64,000 bases of DNA from the NCBI GenBank assembly GCA_943736015.1, contig OX031057.1, positions 61,028,001-61,092,000 of the forward strand, read 5' to 3'. The stretch comes from Tridacna crocea. Its lineage: Eukaryota > Mollusca > Bivalvia > Cardiida > Cardiidae. The notes below the pieces were generated by a model. The model did no database searches. It was not told the DNA's origin and saw only the letters and a program-made list of their open reading frames with translations. Shown here one piece after another: positions 33,601 to 37,960 of this stretch. The stretch's first letter is position 1, and the number at the start of each line of letters is the position of its first letter. The position numbers and the translations under genes were made by a program.

Positions 33601-36600
33601 AATTCGTTCTGGGCTTAGTCAAAATCTGAATAGGGATGACTAAAAATTGAGTGTCATCTGGTTAATCGCACAGTGTCACACGTATCACAATCTTTCGCAC
33701 ATGTACCTGATTGGTAAAAAATTACTTTAATTATCCACAGCTCGGATGATTACTTAAAAATCATTATCAGTTTCATGAGTAAAGATTATCTAGTTTCTTA
33801 CTTTATGGTTATTAAGCTTCTATTTGTGTATAATCATATCCTATGATCTATGCTTGTAAATAGTGATGTCATTAACCATACTATTCTTACGTCATGCACA
33901 GGCCATTTTTTTGCGGAAAATATTGTGACAAAGGAAAGATTTTAGGTGAAAAAAGAAAGATTCTTATATTCTGACTTTAGCAATCTACACACTGGTTTTA
34001 ATGAAACTCCAGGTAAAACTGTGCACTAACGAAGAAATGAAAGAAAGTTTCTTGTTTTGTTTGTTTTCTCCTTTTATGTGTATAAGCACTGCATGGCGTC
34101 AAGTGCACCCACCAAGCACTCCTGAAGTACCTTTTACCAGTACTCTGGTAGATATTCTTCCCAATCTGCTGGCTGATTCCTCGTAAAAACCAAAGTCTCT
34201 CTTATATTGATCTAAATCTACATGCAGGAAATGTTCCAGTAAAATGGTCTTTAAAAGTATGTGAACCAATAATCATTCCAAATTATTTTTCTGGACATAA
34301 ATCAACGAAATTGTCAAGTAACTGTCTGGGTCCTGGACAGTTTGCCCTTTTTCACATGTATAAATCTAAGAAAAAAATGCTTATTACTTTTGACGACGCT
34401 CAAAATTAGTTTGGGCAAAGCTGAAATTCAAACTCAAACCCCCATGATTTCAAGATCTAGAATCCAGCTTGTCATCCGAAATAATATAAACGATATTTAG
34501 TCCACAAAATTAATCATTCATGTCACTGATATTGAGGCTTTGCCTTTTTCATATTATCAAATAGCTTCAATATTATAAACAATGTTGATTATTTCTTCAT
34601 TGATAAAAATGCAACATAGATCTAACTCAAGTTAGGACTATGTAGTTTTACAAAGTACTGAGTTGACTTACTGCAACGTAGATCTATCTCCAGATAGGCC
34701 TATGTTGCAGTCAGTAAATATCTAAACTGAGATAGGCCAAAATGCCAACTGACCCTTTTGGCCCCTTTAACCAACTCTTTGGACCCTAATTTTTTTTATA
34801 GCATATGTATTTATTAGTTTTAAATTAGAAAATGCAAAAAAGTCATTTTTGGAAAAATATCAAGTTAGGCCTGTGTTGCGTTCAGCCCTCGATATGTCCA
34901 GGGGCCAGTCCCTCTATGCCCAGGGGCCAGTCCGTCTATGCCCAGGGGCCAGTCCCTCTATGTCCAGGGGCCAATCCCTCTACGTCCAGGGGCCAGTCCC
35001 TCTATATCCAGGGGCCAGTCCCTCTATGCTAGGGGCCAGTCTCTCTACGTCCAGGGGCCAGTCCCTCTACACCCAGGGGCCAGTCCCTCTACGTCCAGGG
35101 GCCAGTCCCTCTATGCCCAGGGACCAGTCCCTCTATGTCCAGGGGCCAGTCTACCACATGAATACCGGTAAGTGGATTGTTAGAAAAAAAGAGTGACTAT
35201 ACTGGATTCATTATTATGAGATGGCTTGCTTGGAATTATGTTTCATGGAGATGTAGTAACCCTTTACCACAAAATGACGATTTTTGACAACCCTGAAGTA
35301 GAAGACCTTTGAAAACATAGTGGGAAAAGGAGAAAATGCTAGTAACCAGCATTTTCTCCTTTTCCCTCAATGTTTTATAGCTTTCGAAAATCAAATTTAA
35401 ATTGTTGAGTCACATTTATTTTATTGTCTGCATATGCTTTGAATTTGGACTCGTCCAAAATTTCGTCATGTGGTAAAGAGTTAAGCCCCTTTTTTTTGCC
35501 AGAGCACAACTCATTTTCAAGCCCCCACCATTAAAATGGGGGGAATATAGTGCTACACTGGTATGTGAATCGTGTTACACTGGTATGTGAATGATGAACA
35601 ACAATGCTGAGTATAAACAATCCTGTTGAATAAGACATGAAAACAAAGACAAAATGCTCAAAATAACCATTTGTTCCTTTATCAAGGAGGTTTCACTACA
35701 AAAAATAAAGACTATATCGATTGAACCTCATTTTATTAGCTCACCTGAGCACAACGTGCTCAAGGGGAGCTTTAAGGATCACCCAGTGACTATAGTCTGT
35801 TGTGCTTCAGTGTGTTGTGCATCAGTGTGTCATACGTTGTCAGCAATTCTTTAAACATCAGCTCCTCCTAAACTGCAGGGCCAATTTGGACCCAACTTGT
35901 CTACTAGAATGTTCCTTGGGAGATCCTCTTTAAAATTTATTCACAGAATTTGATTCCAATAAAAAACTGGTTGCCATGGCAACCAAATGGAATTCTCTAG
36001 GAAATTCTTTGAAAATCTTCACCTCTGAAACCTCTGGTCAGATTTTGTAATAATTTCACATGTTCTTTGGGTGACCTTTTCCAAAACTGTTTGTGAAACT
36101 ATGATCTGCCAAGAAATGTGGCTCTGGTGAATGGGGGCTTCTCTGAAACAACTGGTCAGATTTTGAAATAATTTCACAGAAATGTTCCTTTGGTGACCCT
36201 TTTCAAAAACTGTGCGAAAAATTTTGATCCGTCAAGAGACATGGCTCTTGTGAATGGGGGCTACTTGCACTTTATGGCGATGAAGAAATTCTTAAAAATT
36301 CTTCTTCTTTGACATGCCTGATCAGATTTTGAATCATTTTATGGAAATGTTTCTTTGGTGACCCTTTTCAAAAACTGTCTGCAAAACGATGATTTGTCAA
36401 GAAACATGGCTCTGGTGAATGGGGCCTACTTGCACTATACGGGCATAAAGAAATTCTTAAAAGTTCTTCTCTGAAACGGCTGATCAGATTTTGGAAAAAT
36501 TTGCTATGGTCTTGTCTCAAAAATTCAGGTGAGCAATCCAGGGCCATCTTTGCCCTATTGTTTGTTATCTGTACATGCTGTCAAGATGGACATGTATAAA

Positions 36601-37479
36601 ATTTTGTCATCTGGCAAAGAGTTTTGATTGCATATACATGTAGGTACACATGGGACCTTTTCAAACCATTTTCTCTTTGAGTGCGAGGTAATCAGTAAAA
36701 GATATAATGTATTTTAGTATTTGTTGCATCAGTCCTTTCCCGCAATGGTTCCTGTGCACAGAAAGAGCATATTAATTTTTTTGTAACCTTTACTTGTTTT
36801 GCTTTAGTATCTTTTACCGCAAAATAAAATTTTAGGTATGTCCATATTGAAAGCATTTTGCAGTTGACAAATTAAAGGTGGCTCATAGGTCAAAAACATG
36901 TCTTGGATAGGGTAGAGAACATTGTGGGAAAGGGACAAAATGCTGGTTATCAGCATTTTGCCTTTTCCCACTATGTTTTTAAGGGCCTTTTCTTCAGGGT
37001 CTTCAACCCATTACCACAGAATCCCTACCCTTGACAACCTTGAGAAAGAAGCCTCTAGAAAGCATTGTGGAAAAAGGAGAAAGTGCTGGTAACCAGCATT
37101 TTCTCCTTTTCCCACCATGTTTTCTACCCTTCACAAAACAAATTTCAAATTTTCAGTCACTTTTATTTTGTTGTCTGCAAGTGCTTTCGATTTGGACAAA
37201 CCTAAAATTTTGTCGTTTGGTAATGAGTTAAAACTTGGGATTGTGCGGTAAGCAGAACTAAAAAAAGATCATCACAATCAAAGTACAATATACCAGGGAA
37301 AACTGACAGTGTTTTATGTGATCAAAGTATTGTGGGTATCTAACAGAAAGTTGTTGTTCACTTTCAGCTCCCTTCCAGTTGAACGATTAACAAGCATAGA
37401 TGGAAAAGATCTGAAACAGTTAGAAATGCAGCTTGGTCAACCATTACCAGAAACAGTTTATTTTAATAAAGGACTCTGA
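9474..37479 (+). CDS. Sideroflexin gene, SFXN2-like (nine coding exons)
   Basis: Joining 9474-9631, 12855-13025, 14616-14714, 16959-17037, 18758-18843, 24986-25113, 26542-26641, 28285-28332 and 37368-37479 gives 981 nt with no internal stop: 326 residues, close to the family's usual 320-330. Family signatures appear in order: WDQSTF (14-19), TDPR (30-33), HPDTG (78-82), NVIGRMSF (86-93), [14 protein letters not shown] (122-135), PFAAVAAAN (180-188), IPLMR (192-196), ERLEKK in exon 7 and a terminal VYFNKGL (320-326). The wording is closer to vertebrate SFXN2 than to SFXN1/3. Sideroflexins are multi-pass mitochondrial inner-membrane carriers without a cleaved presequence. SFXN1/3 import serine, and SFXN2 is linked to mitochondrial iron and heme balance. 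The exact substrate here is inferred. Introns total about 27 kb and consist mainly of transposable elements. Confidence 0.95.
9739..10022. repeat. Foldback-like repeat with a 52-bp perfect palindrome
   Basis: The centre (9819-9870) is a perfect palindrome with arms agaacttctgattggctaaa. Related diverged sequences lie near 52480-52640 and 53206-53395 (attcaccaa, gattgtgtaaac, gccaatcagga), so it is a dispersed family. Confidence 0.55.
10035..10363 (-). mobile_element. TTAA MITE with duplicated centre
   Basis: One left end (ctctttaccaaacgac) and one right end (gcatgggaaagggttaa) enclose two successive hairpin cores (near 10145-10215 and 10255-10315): either two nested copies or an internal duplication. 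Confidence 0.55.
10380..10520 (-). mobile_element. TTAA MITE fragment
   Basis: Hairpin remnant (gggaaaaggagaaaatggtggttaccagc) and a right terminus without TTAA. Confidence 0.5.
10616..12191 (+). mobile_element. Helentron/pearl-like element, 166-bp monomer type
   Basis: Starts with the hairpin agctcacctgagcac..gtgctcaaggggagct, then a ccgtcgt run (about 10670-10725) and a unique head (aacatcaactcctcctaaacc). About eight diverging copies of the 166-bp monomer follow (ctctgaaaccgctggtcgg, gtgacccttttcaaaaa, atgggggctacttgcac). It ends ctcaggtgagcg, the hairpin agggccatcttggccct and cttgttt. There is no coding capacity. It sits in SFXN intron 1. The assignment to Helentron-derived elements rests on structure only. 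Confidence 0.65.
12329..12480 (+). mobile_element. TTAA MITE, half hairpin deleted
   Basis: Left end ttaaccctttaccaaacaat is intact. The hairpin stops after its left arm (aaaatgctggtt) and joins the diverged right side. Confidence 0.55.
12507..12843 (+). repeat. tatacccc-family repeat, copy 1
   Basis: Begins with the self-complementary acccctggaaaac..gttttcgggggt and tactgaaatcagcctgtctg, and ends cagtgacagctctagtt. The end lies 11 bases before the SFXN exon 2 acceptor, so the branch-point region of intron 1 is element-derived. Confidence 0.65.
12855..13025 (+). CDS. SFXN exon 2, residues 53-110
   Basis: Acceptor tatttacag, donor gtaagt. Encodes HPDTGE and the first membrane-proximal stretch. 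A tatacccc-family repeat ends 11 bases before the exon. Confidence 0.94.
13365..13395. mobile_element. TTAA MITE terminal fragment
   Basis: accagggattgtttggta followed by aagggttaa is a lone MITE end. Confidence 0.45.
13464..13693 (+). mobile_element. TTAA MITE, near-complete
   Basis: TTAA at both ends, hairpin core aaaatgctggtaaccagc intact, right half with gtcgtctgcaaatgctttc. Confidence 0.8.
14050..14230. repeat. Inverted-repeat (foldback) element
   Basis: The 27-bp arms at 14108-14134 and 14149-14175 (actgcagaaccagtctata..) are perfect and separated by 14 nt. Outer arms (gaggttattt, cttgggtacaa) also pair with 14195-14225. It lies in SFXN intron 2. Confidence 0.6.
14355..14480 (+). repeat. 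Short tandem repeats, about 43 bp
   Basis: The phrase tccatattggactc (with variants) recurs about four times, interleaved with gttctgaaaaatc. It may be the tail of the preceding foldback, whose arms contain the related ttttggac. Confidence 0.5.
14616..14714 (+). CDS. SFXN exon 3, residues 110-143
   Basis: Acceptor gtttatag, donor gtaagt. Encodes FWQW and the highly conserved [14 protein letters not shown]. Confidence 0.94.
14742..14957 (+). mobile_element. TTAA MITE, near-complete
   Basis: Starts 28 bases after the exon 3 donor. TTAA at both ends, hairpin core aaaatgctggagaccagc with a few mismatches in the outer arms. Confidence 0.72.
15250..15582 (+). repeat. tatacccc-family repeat, copy 2
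   Basis: Head ttatacccccacagcg..ggaggggggtata pairs with itself; body ggctgtctgtccatctgtc; tail agtgatagctctagtt. Confidence 0.65.
15583..15885. other. No recognised feature
   Basis: Intron 3 sequence without a recognised element or exon. Confidence 0.35.
15886..16114 (+). mobile_element. TTAA MITE, near-complete
   Basis: TTAA ends, terminus cccattaccacacaatccc, hairpin core aaaatgctgttaaccagc. One of the best preserved copies. Confidence 0.8.
16145..16373 (+). mobile_element. TTAA MITE, near-complete
   Basis: TTAA ends, hairpin core aaaatgctggtaaccagc, right terminus catttggtgaagag. It lies 30 bp from the previous copy, in the same orientation. Confidence 0.8.
16374..16950. other. Intron 3 remainder with a small inverted pair
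   Basis: Between 16380 and 16520 the words gagtttctaggtttaag / cttgaaacctgg and ctcagctgag suggest a decayed foldback. No exon is seen before exon 4. Confidence 0.3.
16601..16647 (+). repeat. (GTT)n microsatellite
   Basis: About seven gtt units, a short break, then about five more. Confidence 0.8.
16959..17037 (+). CDS. SFXN exon 4, residues 143-169
   Basis: Acceptor ttttacag, donor gtgagt. Encodes a hydrophobic Ala/Val/Leu helix typical of the family; ends in phase 0. Confidence 0.9.
17060..17250 (+). mobile_element. TTAA MITE, degraded
   Basis: tcctttaccaaatac and a partial hairpin (gttggaaaaggagaatatgctgg) right after the exon 4 donor. Confidence 0.45.
17240..17335. repeat. Half copy of the 25.7-kb foldback
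   Basis: agagggagtgatttt, ctaaacccc and gggtactcattag match the left arm of the foldback at 25671-25865. Confidence 0.5.
17698..17930 (+). mobile_element. TTAA MITE, near-complete
   Basis: TTAA ends, hairpin core aaaatgctggtaaccagc. The right TTAA is shared with the next copy, giving a head-to-tail pair. Confidence 0.78.
17927..18138 (+). mobile_element. TTAA MITE, hairpin shortened
   Basis: Complete termini, but the hairpin tip is lost (ggagaaaatgctccttttccc). Confidence 0.72.
18353..18651 (+). repeat. tatacccc-family repeat, copy 3
   Basis: Head ttatacctccgcaaaaggggtata, body cagcctgtctgtctgtgtg, tail cagtgacagctctagtt. It ends about 100 bp before exon 5. Confidence 0.65.
18758..18843 (+). 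CDS. SFXN exon 5, residues 170-198
   Basis: Acceptor ttccaaag, donor gtcagt. Encodes PFAAVAAAN and IPLMR. An alternative acceptor two bases later would break the frame. Confidence 0.92.
18905..19075. mobile_element. TTAA MITE, strongly degraded
   Basis: Hairpin-like gagagaaaatgatggttaccagg and flanking gaggcttgaaaac only. Confidence 0.4.
19114..19380. repeat. gtcgtctcgg foldback, diverged copy
   Basis: Left aatgttgtctcggatcag and right ctaatccgagacgacacttt pair, with further inverted words inside. Same family as 60862-61112. Confidence 0.5.
19406..21644. mobile_element. Non-autonomous hAT-like transposon with internal tandem repeats
   Basis: Ends cagtgatcgggaaa and tttcccgatcactg are perfect 14-bp inverted repeats of the CAGTG type common in hAT elements. 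The flanking aagactg is duplicated (19399-19405 and 21645-21651), one base short of the usual 8 bp. The words aatgagacattttc near the left end and aatgagacatttttgg near the right are subterminal repeats. No transposase frame is visible. The centre holds three 384-bp repeats. It lies in SFXN intron 5. Confidence 0.7.
19687..20837 (+). repeat. Three 384-bp tandem repeats inside the hAT-like element
   Basis: tgctatagatctatattt starts units at exactly 19687, 20071 and 20455. The three units are clearly alike, the third the most diverged near its end. Confidence 0.85.
21821..21978 (+). repeat. 5' LTR of the 5S-like TRIM
   Basis: tgtcacgg..cacgttaca. The 3' part contains aacgtgca and tgcacgtt, which can pair around the 5S box C segment. 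Confidence 0.8.
21919..21960 (+). promoter_or_regulatory. 5S-rRNA-like box A and box C in the LTR
   Basis: agttaagca (21919) corresponds to 5S box A (agctaagca); ggttagtacctggatgg (21938 on) corresponds to box C. The segment matches about 20 of 23 box C bases with near-native spacing. These are the TFIIIA/TFIIIC-binding parts of a type 1 Pol III promoter. Confidence 0.72.
22115..22272 (+). repeat. 3' LTR of the 5S-like TRIM
   Basis: Same length as the 5' LTR. It retains box C (ggttagtacctggatgag) and a slightly altered box A (agttaaaca). Confidence 0.8.
22440..24643 (+). mobile_element. Helentron/pearl-like element, 166-bp monomers, head deleted
   Basis: The 5' hairpin is cut short: agctcacctgagcacaacg runs straight into tctgtcaaaaactctgg. 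About a dozen monomers follow with a measured period of 166 bp (aaggaattc at 23005, 23171 and on). It ends tcaggtgagcg, agggccatcttggccct, cttgtttt. The last third matches 10616-12191 and 45309-47014 almost base for base. Confidence 0.68.
24820..24920 (-). mobile_element. TTAA MITE fragment
   Basis: aatgacaaaaatataaac, gtctaaattgaaagcag and ttttttccacaatgttttc, without hairpin or termini. Confidence 0.45.
24986..25113 (+). CDS. SFXN exon 6, residues 198-241
   Basis: Acceptor tctctgcag, donor gtatgt. Encodes the matrix loop and the conserved [14 protein letters not shown]; ends in phase 1. Confidence 0.93.
25240..25468 (+). mobile_element. TTAA MITE, near-complete
   Basis: TTAA ends, mirrored termini ccctttaccacacaat and ttgtgcggtaaaagg, hairpin core aaaatgctggtaaccagc. 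Confidence 0.8.
25496..25880 (+). mobile_element. TTAA MITE whose core is replaced by a foldback
   Basis: MITE ends (ttaaccctttactacacaatg and gattgtgtgatgaaaggttaa) enclose a foldback (below) and a half copy of it at about 25544-25640 (aaaatattaattgttcttctc, gggtactcgttagaatcg). Confidence 0.6.
25671..25865. repeat. Foldback hairpin, arms about 90 bp
   Basis: ctaaaccctatgctatgggtactcattagaatcg pairs with the inverted copy that follows (ttctaatgagtacccac.. catagggttt), and agggggagtgatttt with atcactcccttt. Confidence 0.65.
26370..26510 (+). mobile_element. TTAA MITE, degraded
   Basis: ggcttttaagaacattgtgg and gagaaaatgctggtaacctg, ending about 30 bp before SFXN exon 7. Confidence 0.5.
26542..26641 (+). 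CDS. SFXN exon 7, residues 241-274
   Basis: Acceptor ctattgtag, donor gtaagt. Encodes [10 protein letters not shown] and APMQIFLSG. Confidence 0.93.
26740..26960 (-). mobile_element. TTAA MITE, diverged
   Basis: Left end ctaactctttaccacatgac; hairpin ggaggaaatgccagttaccagc with several mismatches. Confidence 0.55.
27037..27455. repeat. ggatatcg-family inverted-repeat element, copy 1
   Basis: Begins taggatatcgagaaatagca and ends gtaccaatatcctcta. Words such as cagtgaaaatatttt, gatcttacactgg and atttatttcatc recur inverted. TA stands at both edges. A second copy is at 52753-53195. Confidence 0.55.
27456..28284. other. Intron 7 remainder, no recognised feature
   Basis: AT-rich, apart from the splice sites nothing was identified. 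Confidence 0.35.
28285..28332 (+). CDS. SFXN exon 8, residues 274-290
   Basis: A 48-nt exon, acceptor cttcttcag, donor gtatgt. Encodes the last membrane helix ([12 protein letters not shown]), with the Pro-Val-x-Cys pattern of SFXN2. Confidence 0.9.
28361..28590 (+). mobile_element. TTAA MITE, near-complete
   Basis: Left TTAA, right target changed to TTAG, hairpin core intact. It begins 29 bases after exon 8. Confidence 0.76.
28586..28816 (-). mobile_element. TTAA MITE, diverged
   Basis: Overlaps the previous copy's target. Outer sequences ctttgccaaatgacaaa and attgtgtagtggagagttaa; hairpin partly decayed. Confidence 0.6.
28831..29075 (-). mobile_element. TTAA MITE, near-complete
   Basis: ttaactcgttacc at left, hairpin core aaaatgctggttacc, right end gtttgtttggtaaaggatt. 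A short insertion (ggtagtgtgtc) sits in the left arm. Confidence 0.62.
29182..29251 (+). repeat. 22-bp minisatellite, left part
   Basis: About three units of tatgtccaggggccagtccc(tc). It is the left piece of an array interrupted by the 5.6-kb transposon. Confidence 0.8.
29889..29971 (+). pseudogene. tRNA-like sequence, degenerate
   Basis: tatagccatgtggaagagtg resembles an A-box region and gggttcaaattcc a B box, at short spacing. The stems do not form a full cloverleaf. It directly adjoins a MITE. Confidence 0.3.
29973..30106 (-). mobile_element. TTAA MITE, left half only
   Basis: ttaactcattaccaaacgac to gggaaaaggagaaaa, ending exactly at the middle of the hairpin, which suggests breakage or template switching at the fold. 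Confidence 0.65.
30480..30800 (+). repeat. Inverted duplication inside the 5.6-kb element, arm 1
   Basis: Pairs with about 31445-31850. Both arms encode the same Ser/Asn-rich segment ([21 protein letters not shown]). Confidence 0.6.
31445..31850 (-). repeat. Inverted duplication inside the 5.6-kb element, arm 2
   Basis: Reverse-strand partner of the previous arm (for example agcatgattagacttgtttt against aaaacaagtctaatcatgct). Confidence 0.6.
31835..32485 (-). CDS. Transposon-borne C76-like cysteine-protease fragment
   Basis: A 216-codon frame. Residues 14-60 (a W....ID.IL..GD.LY pattern, then the LEDIP region) and 122-160 (FFDPHSR followed by Gly- and Thr-rich sequence and [10 protein letters not shown]) resemble the papain-like, C76-type deubiquitinase domain that occurs in large animal transposon proteins; the D-x-H of DPHSR (126 and 128) would be catalytic. 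The expected nucleophilic Cys segment before residue 1 is not in this frame: a stop lies two codons upstream of the first Met. It is probably a 5'-truncated exon or a decayed gene. The identification comes from remembered family patterns and is moderate at best. An acidic Ser/Asp-rich tail follows residue 185. Confidence 0.4.
   Translation of the reverse strand: MSIWQCHLNFPADWVQHTIDNILDSGDKLYKEIILKTGNAYISLEDIPEVVHSMIVIKSIPFCGTLNRELTEEPFYAIEDALLTLCHEAVNHECFLITIGNAEPAYTSAIIEIGSIIFIISFSFFDPHSRSVTGNVTADGHATMTTYCSIADLCFFVKNLASSLFNGNLGSEFEIVKITMSLLDEGSDLDSDYAGFSSVSEGEITCRLFLAQESLH
32966..33180 (+). mobile_element. TTAA MITE, hairpin shortened
   Basis: tctttaccaaacattcc and gttgtttggtaaagcg termini without exact TTAA. 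The hairpin right arm is mostly lost. It is nested in the 5.6-kb transposon. Confidence 0.6.
33181..34600. other. Interior of the 5.6-kb transposon, no gene recognised
   Basis: AT-rich sequence. Short open frames (about 60 codons near 34001) match nothing known. Confidence 0.35.
34892..35151 (+). repeat. 22-bp minisatellite, right part
   Basis: About twelve units of (c)tatgtccaggggccagtcc with variants (tgcccagg, acgtccagg). It continues the array broken at 29251. The array's open frames are repeat artefacts. Confidence 0.85.
35256..35484 (+). mobile_element. TTAA MITE, near-complete
   Basis: Left target GTAA, right TTAA, termini ccctttaccacaaaatgac and gtcatgtggtaaagag, hairpin aaaatgctagtaaccagc. 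Confidence 0.74.
35736..36563 (+). mobile_element. Helentron/pearl-like element, short copy
   Basis: 5' hairpin (agctcacctgagcacaacg..) and head intact, about four shortened monomers, end aggtgagcaatcc, gggccatctttgccct. The terminal hairpin has one mismatch. Confidence 0.62.
36808..37002 (-). mobile_element. TTAA MITE, partial
   Basis: atcttttaccgcaaaataa, hairpin gacaaaatgctggttatcagc, ends at the start of the next MITE. Confidence 0.55.
37003..37231 (+). mobile_element. TTAA MITE, near-complete
   Basis: Left TCAA, right TTAA, hairpin ggagaaagtgctggtaaccagc. It ends 137 bp before the last SFXN exon. Confidence 0.76.
37368..37479 (+). CDS. SFXN exon 9, residues 290-326 and stop
   Basis: Acceptor ttcactttcag. 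Encodes the C-terminal tail ending VYFNKGL, then TGA. A MITE begins seven bases after the stop codon. Confidence 0.94.
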
Positions 37480-37485
37480 TGATTT

Positions 37486-37690
37486 TTAACCCTTTACCAA
37501 ACAATCCCCAATTTAAACAACCCTGAGGAAGAAACTTTTTGAAAATATTGTTGGGAAAAGGAGAAAGTGCTGTTAACCACCATGTTTTCTATTCCATCGT
37601 AGACAAACTCTGCCATTTAGGCCACCTCTAATTTGTCGTCTGCAAAATCAATACTTTCCATTTTGACCAGTCTTAAATAGGAGACACGGA
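37486..37690 (+). mobile_element. TTAA MITE in the SFXN 3' UTR
   Basis: The left TTAA starts seven bases after the SFXN stop codon. The right hairpin arm is partly deleted and the right terminus is lost (agtcttaaatagg). Confidence 0.65.
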
Positions 37691-37720
37691 CCTTTTTCCA
37701 AAAAATGTGTATTTTCAACC

Positions 37721-37946
37721 TTAACCCATTACCACACAGTCCCTACTTTTGACAACCTTGAGAAAGAGGCCTTTAGAAAATATTGTGGAAAAAGGAGAAA
37801 ATGCTGGTAACCAGCATTTTCTCCTTTTCCAACAATGTATTCTACTTTCACAAAACAAATTTCAAATTTTTAGTCACTTATTTTTTCGTCTGCAAATGCT
37901 TTCAATTTGGACAAGCCTAAAATTTTGTTGTTTTATAAATAGTTAA
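37721..37946 (+). mobile_element. TTAA MITE, near-complete
   Basis: TTAA ends, hairpin core aaaatgctggtaaccagc; right terminus changed (gttttataaatag). Confidence 0.74.
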
Positions 37947-37960
37947 TCCATTTGATAGTT

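Larger units (their letters stand above)
29252..34891. mobile_element. 5.6-kb TIR transposon of unknown superfamily
   Basis: 29-bp ends (cgagggctgaacgcaaca.. on the left; the same read inverted at 34863-34891) differ at one or two positions. Flanks cctatat and atatgtcc suggest a 4-bp ATAT duplication or a shorter AT-type one. Inside are subterminal copies of the end motif (tctaacttcagttaggcctg near 29510; atagatctaactcaagttagg near 34618; atagatc..gataggcctatg near 34680), an inverted duplication of about 350 bp, a stretch encoding a basic Arg/Lys-rich peptide near 30900, and a reverse-strand protease-like frame. No transposase was recognised. It lies in SFXN intron 8. Confidence 0.6.

Noticed and set aside
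34832..35196. Open frames of 66-115 codons rich in PGASPS / RGQSLY
   Set aside because: Products of the 22-bp minisatellite, open in several frames at once.
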